DNA of 44,608 nt from Leptolinea sp. UBA5203 (GCA_002412765.1 DHVR01000051.1:1506-46113); one strand, 5' to 3'; positions 34,900-44,225 are shown, numbered from the stretch's first letter. Translations and numbers: made by a program. Notes: generated by a model from the sequence alone, not told the origin.

Positions 34900-35693
34900 A
34901 AAGGAATCTCATCTTCATTAATGGTAGTAAATGCATGCTTCACTTTTAAATTGATCTTTTCTTCATTTTTATTAATCCACGCAATACCTAAGGGAGTAAT
35001 TTGATATATCTTAAATTCATTTCCATTGAAGTCAGAATCAATGCTTTCTTTGATCATTTCTTTTTCCATTAACTTTAACAATCCAAGAGCTAATTCTGCT
35101 TCACTGAAACCTGAATCTTCTACTCTTTTTCCGAAACTCCATATCCCTGAACCATTCGAGTCTGATGGCCATAAAGACAACAACTCAAGTAAAATTGAAA
35201 CCTCGTAATCTTTAAATTCTTCAATATCTTCAAATTGTTTTTCAGATAATATCGGTGATTTTATCTTTGTACTTTGAGCACGTTGTAATTGATCAGCTGT
35301 GTATTTAATTATTTCTATCTCTAAATCATCATAGCCGCTTTTCGAATTGGTTCGATAAAAAATAACAGGTCGATGCTGAATATCAAAGGGTAGTTTTTGC
35401 CTAAAATCTTTATCGCATAAAATAACAACGGGTTTATTTAGAGCTAAAGCATAGCCAAGTTCTAGAAATACATTTGGATTATCTTTACTTACTTCTGCAA
35501 TGCAAATATCAGCCTGTTCAATGGCATCTTCAATTTTTTGGATAATTGGCTGTAGGCCCAATATTTCATCCGCACGTTTTGGATCAACACCTGCTTTATT
35601 AAGGGCGGGCATGATTGTTTCTTTATATCTTAAATCAAAAGTTCCACCATCAAATTCTTGAATTACAAAACAAAATGGTTTACTCGAATCCAC
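34896..35693 (-). CDS. TIR/nucleoside-deoxyribosyltransferase-like protein with winged-helix tail
   Basis: About 265 residues from the GTG at 35693, chosen because GGGAGG lies 11 bp upstream; an ATG at 35756 would add 21 residues. The N-terminal half is a Rossmann-like domain close to TIR and nucleoside 2-deoxyribosyltransferases: FCFVIQEFDGG, a RADEIL stretch, then ADICIAEVSKDNPNVFLELGYALAL with the conserved Glu, and KPVVILCDK. Members of this superfamily can cleave NAD or nucleotides in immunity, but the role here is unknown. The C-terminal half looks like a winged helix (EVSILLELLSLWPS, IYQITPLGIAWI). The gene is very AT-rich. Its 3' end overlaps the Hint gene by 4 bp. Confidence 0.75.
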   Translation of the reverse strand: MDSSKPFCFVIQEFDGGTFDLRYKETIMPALNKAGVDPKRADEILGLQPIIQKIEDAIEQADICIAEVSKDNPNVFLELGYALALNKPVVILCDKDFRQKLPFDIQHRPVIFYRTNSKSGYDDLEIEIIKYTADQLQRAQSTKIKSPILSEKQFEDIEEFKDYEVSILLELLSLWPSDSNGSGIWSFGKRVEDSGFSEAELALGLLKLMEKEMIKESIDSDFNGNEFKIYQITPLGIAWINKNEEKINLKVKHAFTTINEDEIPF

Positions 35694-35883
35694 TATTAAT
35701 TTATCCTCCCAAGAAACTGAAATTCTTCTGCACATTAAATATCTATTTGTATACACTTATGATATTTAATTGAAATTCTTACTCTTTTGTAAAGGAAGGT
35801 TAATTACCCTTAAAAACATTAACCACTCAGATCTAATGAAGGTAATTCAATGCATTTGTAATAATTGCATATAAACTCATAAT

Positions 35884-36768
35884 TTAACGTAATATAAATT
35901 CTTCGATTTCGGGTGAAGTAATTGCCATTTCAGGATAATACATACTTCGTGTCATACCAATTAATTTAAGCTCATCGCTAATTCTTTGAGGTTCAATTAA
36001 AGTAAATTTTAGTAAAAATTTTTTACTCTGAGGTAAATGCTCAAGGCTACCTTCTGATAGATTAAATTCTGTTTTTTTTTGAATTCTGAATGGAAATAAA
36101 CAAAATACACCTGATTGCTTTTCTATTCTTTCACTATTAATTGGGGATTTTACTGCCAATGGAAAATTGGCATGTTCCAATTCAGAATATAGATTTTTCG
36201 TAATCAAACTTGGAATGTCATTATTACGAATCCTTGCAATTGTTTTCCAATCTGATGAAAAATGTGAAAATGCATTATTTAGCATTTTGGGATTCATAAC
36301 CCAAATACATGGTACATCTATTGAATTAAAATCTCGATTTTTGAAATATTCTTCTAATGCAAAAAATAAAGCAGGCATTATGTTTTCAGACCAATCCAAC
36401 AATCGAGTCGATACTCCATAGTGCTGCATAATTGACATCCATAACAATTCATTTTCGGGCAATTTATACTGGAAACGAAAATAGTTTCTAGTAGAAAATT
36501 CTTCTAATAATAAATTTTCCTTAGATTTCAACAACCTGCTATTTACGGTGTTATTTGATAAATCACCAATTTTGCGATATAAAGATGGAATTAATAAGTA
36601 ATCCCGTGATTTGTGACCACGATACCATAATCTTTTTGGTTTCTTATTTAGCGATATTTTATTGTCACTCTCATTATCATTACATTTTTCTTCCCAAAAA
36701 AAATACTCATTTGATATATAATCAAATAGTTCACTCATACAACTAACCGGCAAATTTTTTATTTCCAT
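35884..36768 (-). CDS. FRG domain-containing protein
   Basis: 294 residues. The FRG domain is clear: WYRGHKSRDYLLIPSLYRK (about residues 49-67), EEFSTRNYF, then MQHYGVSTRLLDWSENIMPALFFALEEY (about 117-144). FRG is named for its Phe-Arg-Gly-type motif, here YRGH, and occurs in genes of anti-phage islands, but its activity is not established. The ATG overlaps the stop of the 883-residue gene (TAATG), so the pair is translationally coupled. The coding sequence is strongly AT-rich compared with the flanking core genes, indicating transfer. Confidence 0.88.
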   Translation of the reverse strand: MEIKNLPVSCMSELFDYISNEYFFWEEKCNDNESDNKISLNKKPKRLWYRGHKSRDYLLIPSLYRKIGDLSNNTVNSRLLKSKENLLLEEFSTRNYFRFQYKLPENELLWMSIMQHYGVSTRLLDWSENIMPALFFALEEYFKNRDFNSIDVPCIWVMNPKMLNNAFSHFSSDWKTIARIRNNDIPSLITKNLYSELEHANFPLAVKSPINSERIEKQSGVFCLFPFRIQKKTEFNLSEGSLEHLPQSKKFLLKFTLIEPQRISDELKLIGMTRSMYYPEMAITSPEIEEFILR

Positions 36769-39419
36769 TATCTTGAAAAGCCTTTCAACAAAGATAAAAT
36801 AAATTTCATTTCATCTGAAAATGAATTTTCATTCGATGCATTTTGGATATGGTTTATGTATAATTCTCTTATTAACTTAATTGTTGGATGACTAATTATT
36901 GAGACCCATTCTCCTGACTGGTCATACAATTTTAATATGTTCGATAATGGTGATAACAAATCAACAATCGCTTTCGCGTCAGCAGTCTTCGGCCTAACTT
37001 TTGGTCTGATTATCCCTGAATTAACCAATACACACCGTCTAATATCAGATTCTAACAGATAATCATCACGATTATGTTTGCTACCATGAATAATGAAATA
37101 ATTATTTATTATATCTTGATAACATCTTGTATCTAACCCCAACATCCTAATCATGACAAAATCTGCAATTATTTCACCATACAAATTGAAATAGTAATTT
37201 GCAATATTATTAAAATCTTCTCGGAAATAATCATTTGAGAAATATGTGACAATTTTATTTTGGATATTATCTAAACTACTAGATCTATTTTCCAATAAAT
37301 CATATTTCGCAAAAAAAGTTATCAAATCTTCAGCTCGTTCAGTATCATCACTATTTTTTATATATATTCTAAAATTCTCACAAGCAGTAAACAATGATGA
37401 TTTCATTAGTAATTTCTTTATATTTTTTCTTTTTGGTTTATTCTCCGAAATATCATGAAAGTAATTCCATATATGATGTTTTATTGTATTTGCAAATAGT
37501 TTTGGATTTTGGTCAAATTCTATTGTTGTTTCATTTATAATTTCTTCTTTAAAGCTTTGTATAATTTCACTTATTGATTTCCGCAGTATTGGTTTATTAA
37601 ATCGTCTGGTGGATTCCCCAAAAGTTGGGGAGTCAAATAACTCACCAAAAATTATTTGACTAATTATATAGCATAGACAATCATGATAAGCTCTATTTAT
37701 TTCTCCATTTTTTATAGGATCAATATAATGACCGATTTCATGAAATATGTACGGAATACTATATTTAAAATCGTATAATGAGGTGTTGTTGAGATGAATT
37801 CCAATTAATCTTTTTTTACTCGTTTCAGAAAGCAAAGGAAATAATGAGTGAGTTTCTATCTCTAAAGTATTATTAAATGTTACAAAAAAAACAGTATCAA
37901 CTCCAGAGTGGTTATTTTTCAAAATGGGTAACACATTTTGTACTATGCTTACAATATTCGAATATACTTTTGCAATGTCTGTTGATGTATCAATTATATT
38001 TTGATTGTAACTTGGCATCTCAAATATCATGCGACTGGCATGTATTCTGTTTTGCATAACATCATTAAATATTTTTATTCCCTTTTCAAATGATTTAATA
38101 TCTAGTGTTGATTGTTTTCTATCAATGTTTCTAGAAAGTTTTCCTGATTTCCTAATTGTCTTTTGTTCATCATCATTTAAACTCAAATTCCAGAAAAACA
38201 TAGAAATAAAATATGTAAGGATTATTTCCATCTCTCGAGATAAGATGATATCTGAAACATCATTTTGCATTATTTGAATATAACATTTTGTCAATAACCA
38301 AAATGCCGAAAATAATGGCTCTGGTAAAACACAACTTTTTTCCAAAAATTTACACACATAATACAACTCTTTTGTTTTATCTGATTCAGCCGATATTTTT
38401 ACTGGCTGTTTGTTATCATAATATATGTTAATAACTTGTGATAACAAACTCCCTGGTAAAAGTGTCATATCATCAAAGTTGCCTATCCATCTTGTATTTC
38501 GGTAATTAATATAATCGTGATATTCATTTGATCTAGGATTCAATATGCTATCAAAATTTATACCACACACTTTTATATAATCCCGGGGGTCAGTCGTTGT
38601 AAAAATAACGTCTAAATCATATTTTCCGAATACTGGACGAATCTTATCTTTTTGTAATTGCAAACATTCTGAAATTTTACAAACTGCTTTATTTAGATCA
38701 CAACCTGGCTTTAATGAAATTCTTACTGACAGGCTTACATTCTCTTGACGTACATACAAATATTGTTGTAAATCAACACCTGTTATTGAATAAGTTGAAC
38801 TAATAATTTTTGTGTTACTTACTTTCAGCTTCCCATTATTTATATTATTATCGTCTGCTGTAATATCTCGAAGGCACAATAGTAAATTCATAATCTCATA
38901 ATATGATTGTCCGCGAAATACAATTACTAGATCGCTATAACCTAACGAATAGAATTGATGAAACAATATCTTTGGTTTAACATTGGATTTTTGTAGAAGA
39001 ATTTCATTTATTTTTCTTTCACAATAAGTATAGTAATTGGAATAATCCATTTGTAAAAGAGTATCTAAGCTATTGGGAATATTTAATTTTATTTCTGTTA
39101 TCACAATGAGGGGGTAGTGGTCATTATCAACAATAAGGTTTGGTGATAAAAGATTTATGCCTTCAATATCATCAGTATAAATGCACATCCGTTGTGATTC
39201 GAAACGAATATTTTCGCTTGCTTTTTTTCCAAAATGAAAGTCCCTTATAGAATGAATATTGCATTGAATATTCATTTGATCAAAATATCCCCAAACCATA
39301 AAATCAAAATTTTTTAAATTTTGATGCTCAGATTCATTTAACATCCAACGATAGAGAATGATACTAGCACCGTAATAGAATCTTGCCGGCAGATTCGTCG
39401 ATTTCTTTTCAATATCCAC
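36768..39419 (-). CDS. Large protein with putative HEXXH zinc-metalloprotease motif
   Basis: 883 residues, start GTG with AGGAGGG just upstream. No family is recognised overall. The motif YIFHEIGHYIDP (His560, Glu561, His564) is a textbook HEXXH zinc site, and GEIIADFVMIRMLG (about residues 748-761) offers a Glu as third ligand, although the gap of about 185 residues is long. The first 300 residues show two patterns, HQFYSLGYSDLVIVFR and RPVFGKYDLDVIFT, that recall ferredoxin-like AsnC/Lrp-type folds; this is a weak impression. No signal peptide or membrane helix is seen, so it is cytoplasmic. Coupled to the FRG gene, it may be an effector protease or a sensor. Very AT-rich. Confidence 0.7.
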   Translation of the reverse strand: MDIEKKSTNLPARFYYGASIILYRWMLNESEHQNLKNFDFMVWGYFDQMNIQCNIHSIRDFHFGKKASENIRFESQRMCIYTDDIEGINLLSPNLIVDNDHYPLIVITEIKLNIPNSLDTLLQMDYSNYYTYCERKINEILLQKSNVKPKILFHQFYSLGYSDLVIVFRGQSYYEIMNLLLCLRDITADDNNINNGKLKVSNTKIISSTYSITGVDLQQYLYVRQENVSLSVRISLKPGCDLNKAVCKISECLQLQKDKIRPVFGKYDLDVIFTTTDPRDYIKVCGINFDSILNPRSNEYHDYINYRNTRWIGNFDDMTLLPGSLLSQVINIYYDNKQPVKISAESDKTKELYYVCKFLEKSCVLPEPLFSAFWLLTKCYIQIMQNDVSDIILSREMEIILTYFISMFFWNLSLNDDEQKTIRKSGKLSRNIDRKQSTLDIKSFEKGIKIFNDVMQNRIHASRMIFEMPSYNQNIIDTSTDIAKVYSNIVSIVQNVLPILKNNHSGVDTVFFVTFNNTLEIETHSLFPLLSETSKKRLIGIHLNNTSLYDFKYSIPYIFHEIGHYIDPIKNGEINRAYHDCLCYIISQIIFGELFDSPTFGESTRRFNKPILRKSISEIIQSFKEEIINETTIEFDQNPKLFANTIKHHIWNYFHDISENKPKRKNIKKLLMKSSLFTACENFRIYIKNSDDTERAEDLITFFAKYDLLENRSSSLDNIQNKIVTYFSNDYFREDFNNIANYYFNLYGEIIADFVMIRMLGLDTRCYQDIINNYFIIHGSKHNRDDYLLESDIRRCVLVNSGIIRPKVRPKTADAKAIVDLLSPLSNILKLYDQSGEWVSIISHPTIKLIRELYINHIQNASNENSFSDEMKFILSLLKGFSR

Positions 39420-39448
39420 TGTCCCTCCTGAGTAATGACAAACGCATT

Positions 39449-39486
39449 AAAAAAAGACACAGTAAACTAAATTACTGCGTCTTTTT
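39449..39486 (-). terminator. Hairpin terminator upstream of the metalloprotease/FRG pair
   Basis: AAAAAGACACAGTAA pairs with TTACTGCGTCTTTTT with one G-T type mismatch. On the minus strand a T-run follows. It lies 47 bp after the stop of a small ORF and 30 bp before the metalloprotease gene, so it could terminate the former or attenuate the latter. Confidence 0.6.
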
Positions 39487-39532
39487 ATTCGAGGCCGTTA
39501 ATAAAAAATAGATATTTTCTTTTTACTCTGCA

Positions 39533-39721
39533 TCATTCATTCTTTTTAATAGCAATTGTTTTACTATCTTTTTTAAATCCAAAAAACTGGCTTCCATATA
39601 CTCTATGTAAATATTTTTGTCTCTCAGTTAGACAATAATCTGACGTATAAAAAGAAGTTCGTTCAGGCCCCAATTGAATGGCCCCACTATTTCCATTGCT
39701 TTCCCTATACTTCTTTTCCAT
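39533..39721 (-). CDS. Small hypothetical protein at the edge of the AT-rich island
   Basis: 62 residues, MEKKYRESNGNSG... to SKTIAIKKNE, highly charged, no family recognised. It is supported by an AGAGG site 4 bp before the ATG and by a terminator-like hairpin 47 bp after the stop. A second minus-strand frame (39628-39846) overlaps it and has no such support. It might be a fragment of a larger decayed gene. Confidence is low. Confidence 0.4.
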   Translation of the reverse strand: MEKKYRESNGNSGAIQLGPERTSFYTSDYCLTERQKYLHRVYGSQFFGFKKDSKTIAIKKNE

Positions 39722-39846
39722 AATTCCTCTATATCATAAGTTGATTTATTACATATTAAACCAAAAATGCGCGACCCCACATTATTTCCGCATAAAATAC
39801 GAATATAAATCATATTAAAGTACAGATAAAATATTAGCAAAAACAA

Positions 39847-40558
39847 ACAAATCTGTCAAGGGGGAATTTAATAATTATTACATCTGTATTTATTATACAT
39901 ATTCATCAACAATTGTCAACAGAAACAACCTGTTTATTAACTTGTTATTACTTGTAAGACATATTTTATAACAATAATACAAATTATGGTGAAATTAATT
40001 ATAACACTATCACTCCTATTCCCACTTCTACCTTTTAGGACATTTTTACTTTGATTTGACATCTCCCATACCCCACCATTGACAATTCCTCAAATTTCCA
40101 TATACTCAAGAGTGCAGAGAAAATTTATCCCCGGCGTGAGCGCGCTGTGGATAATATATAAGACAATATTTCGTTTTACTGATCGCGTTGAAGGAAGTTG
40201 GGAGTATCGGTGTTCTGGTTGGGCTTTGGGGGAAAGCTTGCCGAAAGTCTGCATACGCCCAATCTTGTGGAGAACCTCGCCATACACCGCCAACAAGCTT
40301 TCCGCCATCCTCCATTCTGGCGGTATTTTGTTTTAAGTTCGCAAAATCCATCGGAATGCATCTCGATCAGCGGTCATTCTCAGCCCGCTTGAAGAAATTT
40401 GAATAACAATGCTCAAAATCCTTCGTCATCACCCGCTTCTGCAAGCGGGGAACTCGGAGGAGTGGGAAGACGCCGGATTGCCAGCGTATCTGTTTTCCGG
40501 TTTGCATTGTCATCAAAGGATGGCAACATCATTTTATTTTAGAAGGAGAGTTTGATTT
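39847..40558. other. Gene-free border of the AT-rich island
   Basis: Up to about 40080 the sequence is AT-rich like the island; from there it switches to core-like composition. Open frames appear on both strands at 40079-40406, which is typical of chance frames. GGAAAGCTTG (40231-40240) and CAAGCTTTCC (40294-40303) are inverted repeats, and CCCGCTT/AAGCGGG (40432-40449) forms a small hairpin. I see no convincing gene. Confidence 0.5.
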
Positions 40559-41878
40559 ATGAATCCCATTCGAACATTGATTATGGGCGCAGCGGGCCGC
40601 GATTTTCACAACTTCAATGTGTTTTTCCGTGGCAACAAGGACTACAAAGTTGTTGCTTTTACCGCCGCTCAAATCCCCAATATTGACGGCCGCAAATACC
40701 CCGCCGTATTAGCCGGTGAACTTTACCCTGAAGGCATCCCCATTTATGATGAAAGCGAACTGGTTCGCTTGATTAAAGATGAGAACATTGAACAGGTTAT
40801 ATTTGCTTACAGCGATATCCCTCACGAAGTTGTCATGCACAAAGCCAGCCTGGTTAACGCCACCGGTGCCGATTTCCGCCTGATGGGTGTCAACACCACC
40901 CAGGTGAAATCCACCAAACCCGTCGTCTCCATTTGCGCCGTGCGCACCGGCTGCGGCAAAAGCCAGACCACCCGCCGCGTCTCCCAGATCCTGATCGAGA
41001 TGGGCTACAAAGTCGCCGCCATTCGTCATCCCATGCCCTACGGCGATCTGGCCAAACAGGCTGTACAGCGTTTCGCCACCTACGCCGACCTGGACAAACA
41101 CGAATGCACCATCGAAGAACGGGAAGAATACGAACCCCATCTCGATAACGGCGTCATCGTCTATGCCGGCGTGGATTACGAAGCCATTTTGCGCCAGGCT
41201 GAGCAGGAAGTGGATATCATTTTATGGGACGGCGGGAATAACGACTTCCCCTTCTACGTCCCCGACCTGCAAATTGTGGTCCCCGATCCTTTGCGCCCCG
41301 GCCATGAATTAACCTACTACCCCGGCGAAACCAATGCCCGTCTGGCGGATGTCTTTGTGATCAACAAAGTCGATACCGCGGATTACGCCAACGTACTCAA
41401 GGTTCGCGAGAATCTCTACTCGGTCAACCCGAACGCCATCGTCATTGAAGCCGCCAGTCCTCTCTTTGTGGACGATCCGGAAGCCATCCGCGGCAAACGC
41501 GTGCTGGTGATCGAAGACGGCCCAACCCTGACCCACGGCGGCATGACCTACGGTGCCGGCTGGGTGGCTGCCCGCCGCTTTGGCGCCGCCGAAATCGTCG
41601 ACCCGCGTCCCTTCGCTGTGGGCACGATCAAAGAGACGTATGAGAAATATCCCGGTACCGGCCCCATCCTGCCCGCCATGGGCTACGGCAAACAAATGAT
41701 GAAAGACCTGGAAAAGACCATCGATCGCGCAGATGTGGATATAATTGTATCCGGTACGCCGATTGATATCACCCGCGTGGTCAAGGTCAAGAAACCGATG
41801 CAGCGTGTGCGCTATGAATTGCAGGAGATTGGTGTGCCAACCTTGAGCGACATTCTGCATAAAAAATTCGCCAAATAA
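40559..41878 (+). CDS. COG2403-type P-loop GTPase, cyclic 2,3-diphosphoglycerate synthetase-like
   Basis: 439 residues. The N-terminus (IRTLIMGAAGRDFHNFN) resembles a Rossmann nucleotide site, and the P-loop is AVRTGCGKSQTTRR (about residues 123-136), followed by an INKVDTAD GTPase-like specificity motif (about 278-285). This fits the COG2403 family, with distant similarity to cyclic 2,3-diphosphoglycerate synthetase. Its true reaction is not known. AAGGAG precedes the ATG at a good distance. It stands just before ornithine carbamoyltransferase and ornithine aminotransferase, which suggests a part in carbamoyl-phosphate or arginine metabolism. Confidence 0.82.
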   Translation: MNPIRTLIMGAAGRDFHNFNVFFRGNKDYKVVAFTAAQIPNIDGRKYPAVLAGELYPEGIPIYDESELVRLIKDENIEQVIFAYSDIPHEVVMHKASLVNATGADFRLMGVNTTQVKSTKPVVSICAVRTGCGKSQTTRRVSQILIEMGYKVAAIRHPMPYGDLAKQAVQRFATYADLDKHECTIEEREEYEPHLDNGVIVYAGVDYEAILRQAEQEVDIILWDGGNNDFPFYVPDLQIVVPDPLRPGHELTYYPGETNARLADVFVINKVDTADYANVLKVRENLYSVNPNAIVIEAASPLFVDDPEAIRGKRVLVIEDGPTLTHGGMTYGAGWVAARRFGAAEIVDPRPFAVGTIKETYEKYPGTGPILPAMGYGKQMMKDLEKTIDRADVDIIVSGTPIDITRVVKVKKPMQRVRYELQEIGVPTLSDILHKKFAK

Positions 41879-41890
41879 CATGCGAACCCC

Positions 41891-41949
41891 CATCCGGCGG
41901 TTGATCCGCCGGATGGATAAACTATTTTTTCATCATGCCGGGCATGATG
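41891..41949 (+). promoter_or_regulatory. Two consecutive hairpins in the leader of ornithine carbamoyltransferase
   Basis: CATCCGGCGG pairs with CCGCCGGATG (41891-41915) and a T-run follows after 9 bp; CATCATGCC pairs with GGCATGATG (41931-41949) just before the ribosome-binding site. The first could be a weak terminator or processing site after the GTPase gene, the second a translation-control hairpin. Confidence 0.5.
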
Positions 41950-41968
41950 AGCGTGATTCGGAGGAAGA

Positions 41969-42895
41969 ATGAAAAAAGATTTTATAGCAGTAGCAGATTA
42001 TCCAGCCGAAAAAATCCAGTCGTTACTGGATCTGGCCGTCACATTAAAAGCAGAGCATTTTGCGGGTGGCAATAAACCCATCCTCAAGAACAAGGTATTG
42101 GCCATGGTTTTCCAAAAACCCAGCCTGCGAACCCGCGTCAGCTTTGATATGGCCATGCGACACCTGGGTGGTGATGCGCTCTATCTTTCTCCGAACGAAA
42201 TCGGATTAGGCAAACGGGAATCCATTGCGGATGTAGCTCGAGTATTGGCCGGTTATACACAGGGCATCATGGCCCGCGTTTTTGAGCACGAGCATGTGGT
42301 CCAGTTGGCCAAATGGTCCAAAGTGCCGGTGATCAACGGCCTCAGTGATTACAACCATCCCTGCCAGGGCATGGCGGATGCACTCACCATCTATGAGAAG
42401 TTCGGTAATCTCAAAGGCTTGAATGTCACCTTCATTGGGGACGGCAACAATGTGGCCGTATCCCTGATGCACATCACCACCATGCTGGGCGCCAACTTCA
42501 CCATGAACAGCCCCGAAGGTTACGGCCTGAGTGAAAAATCTCTGAGCATTGCCCACAAACTCGCCGCACAATCCGGCGCCAAAATCCGCATAGAAAAAGA
42601 CTCCATTGAGGCTGTCAAACAGGCCAATGTGATTTATACCGATACCTGGACCAGCATGGGCCAGGAAGCTGAAGAAGCCGAGCGGCTGAAGGTCTTTGCC
42701 AAGTTCCAGGTCAATGCTGATCTGGTGAACAAAGCCGATCCGAAAGCCATTGTGATGCACTGCCTGCCCGCCCACCGCGGCCAGGAAATCACCGATGAAG
42801 TTGCCGACGGCCCGCATTCAGCCCTCTTTGATCAGGCGGAAAATCGCATGCACGCCCAAAAGGCCGTTTTGGTGGAGGTCATGGGAGAGAATTAA
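41969..42895 (+). CDS. argF: Ornithine carbamoyltransferase
   Basis: 308 residues, of normal length. It makes citrulline from ornithine and carbamoyl phosphate in the cytoplasm; running backwards it serves arginine breakdown. The carbamoyl-phosphate loop is KPSLRTRVSFD (about residues 46-56, with SLRTR in place of the usual STRTR), and the family-defining DYNHPCQGMADALT and VMHCLPAHRGQEI motifs are intact. GGAGG precedes the ATG. The gene is followed 4 bp later by ornithine aminotransferase, a clear operon. Confidence 0.95.
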   Translation: MKKDFIAVADYPAEKIQSLLDLAVTLKAEHFAGGNKPILKNKVLAMVFQKPSLRTRVSFDMAMRHLGGDALYLSPNEIGLGKRESIADVARVLAGYTQGIMARVFEHEHVVQLAKWSKVPVINGLSDYNHPCQGMADALTIYEKFGNLKGLNVTFIGDGNNVAVSLMHITTMLGANFTMNSPEGYGLSEKSLSIAHKLAAQSGAKIRIEKDSIEAVKQANVIYTDTWTSMGQEAEEAERLKVFAKFQVNADLVNKADPKAIVMHCLPAHRGQEITDEVADGPHSALFDQAENRMHAQKAVLVEVMGEN

Positions 42896-42899
42896 GTTT

Positions 42900-44102
42900 A
42901 TGAAGACCCAAGATTATATTAATCTTGAAGATCAATATGGGGCACACAACTATCATCCACTGGATGTCGTTGTTGAACGTGCGGAAGGGGTATGGGTTTA
43001 TGATGTGGATGGAAAACGCTATCTGGACTGCCTGAGCGCCTATTCGGCCGTCAATCAGGGGCATTTACATCCTAAAATCCTCAAAGCCTTTCTGGATCAG
43101 GCCCAAAAACTGACCCTCACTTCGCGCGCGTTCCGCAATGATCAGCTGCCATTGTTCTACAAGGAACTGTCAGATCTGAGCGGCTACAAAATGTCCCTGC
43201 CGATGAACACCGGTTCGGAAGCTGTGGAAACTGCGCTCAAATTGATCCGGAAATGGGCCTATCAAGTCAAGAAAGTTCCCCGCCACCAGGCGGAAATCAT
43301 CACCGTGGGCAACAACTTCCACGGACGGACGATCACCATCGTTTCCTTCTCTACCGAGCCTTTCTATCGGGACGACTTCGGCCCCTTTACCCCCGGCTTC
43401 ATCAACGTCCCCTATGGGGATGCCAAAGCTCTGGAAGCCGCGATCACCCCGAACACCGCCGCGATCATGATTGAACCCATTCAGGGTGAAGCGGGTGTCA
43501 TCGTTCCGCCTGCCGGATACTTGAAACAGGTAGCCGACTTGTGCAAAAAGAACAACGTGCTCTTTGTGGCCGATGAAATTCAGGTCGGTCTGGGCCGTAC
43601 CGGCAAGCTGTTTGCCTGCCAGCACGAGAATGTCCGCCCGGATATCATGATCCTGGGCAAGGCGTTGGGCGGCGGGATGTACCCCGTCTCAGCCATCCTG
43701 GGCGATCCGGAACTCCTGGGGCTGTTCCAGCCCGGCGAACACGGCTCCACCTTCGGCGGTAATCCGCTGGCTGCAGCTGTGGCACGGGCTGCCCTGCAGG
43801 TTCTGGTGGAAGAACACCTGGTGGAAAACGCCGCTAAATTGGGCGAATACTTCATGGATCAACTGGCGGAAATCCCCAGCCCGCACGTCAAAGAAGTGCG
43901 CGGGAAGGGTCTGCTGATTGGTGTCGAATTGAAGTCCGAAGCCAAAGGCGCCCGTCGTTTCTGTGAAGCCTTGCAGACCGAAGGCATCCTAGCCAAGGAA
44001 ACCCATGAGAATGTGATCCGCTTCGCCCCGCCCCTGGTGATTGACAAAGCCACCATCGATTGGGCGCTGGAAAGAATCCGCAGAGTATTGTTGATGGCAT
44101 AA
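42900..44102 (+). CDS. rocD: Ornithine aminotransferase
   Basis: 400 residues from the ATG at 42900, 4 bp after the argF stop and preceded by GGGAGAG; longer upstream starts overlap argF and are unlikely. A PLP-dependent class III enzyme that converts ornithine and 2-oxoglutarate to glutamate semialdehyde and glutamate. The start TQDYINLEDQYGAHNYHPL is characteristic of RocD. MNTGSEAVETALKL, the VADEIQVGLGRTGK site and the Schiff-base Lys in ILGKALGGGMYPVSA are present. With the preceding gene it links ornithine to proline/glutamate metabolism. Confidence 0.93.
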   Translation: MKTQDYINLEDQYGAHNYHPLDVVVERAEGVWVYDVDGKRYLDCLSAYSAVNQGHLHPKILKAFLDQAQKLTLTSRAFRNDQLPLFYKELSDLSGYKMSLPMNTGSEAVETALKLIRKWAYQVKKVPRHQAEIITVGNNFHGRTITIVSFSTEPFYRDDFGPFTPGFINVPYGDAKALEAAITPNTAAIMIEPIQGEAGVIVPPAGYLKQVADLCKKNNVLFVADEIQVGLGRTGKLFACQHENVRPDIMILGKALGGGMYPVSAILGDPELLGLFQPGEHGSTFGGNPLAAAVARAALQVLVEEHLVENAAKLGEYFMDQLAEIPSPHVKEVRGKGLLIGVELKSEAKGARRFCEALQTEGILAKETHENVIRFAPPLVIDKATIDWALERIRRVLLMA

Positions 44103-44122
44103 GAAATATTCAGGTATGCAGA

Positions 44123-44153
44123 ACGCCTCCCAAATCGGGAGGCGTTTTTTTTA
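44123..44153 (+). terminator. Rho-independent terminator after ornithine aminotransferase
   Basis: AACGCCTCCC and GGGAGGCGTT form a 10-bp stem with a 5-base loop, followed by eight or more T residues. Confidence 0.9.
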
Positions 44154-44225
44154 TGATCTATGGGATTTCCATCCCTCAGAAAGCTTACATCCTGTGGATC
44201 TTAGTCCGTACCCGGAAAATGCCCA

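Noticed and set aside
39628..39846. A 72-codon minus-strand frame overlapping the small ORF at 39533-39721
   Set aside because: No ribosome-binding site, and the overlapping frame has both a good start and a terminator; a decayed longer gene remains possible.
40079..40406. Overlapping open frames on both strands (60-85 codons)
   Set aside because: Several frames are open at once, none has a family match or good start; most likely non-coding repeat-type sequence.
42795..42899. Longer N-terminus for ornithine aminotransferase
   Set aside because: It would overlap argF by about 100 bp and adds non-homologous residues; the ATG at 42900 has a good ribosome-binding site and matches the family start.
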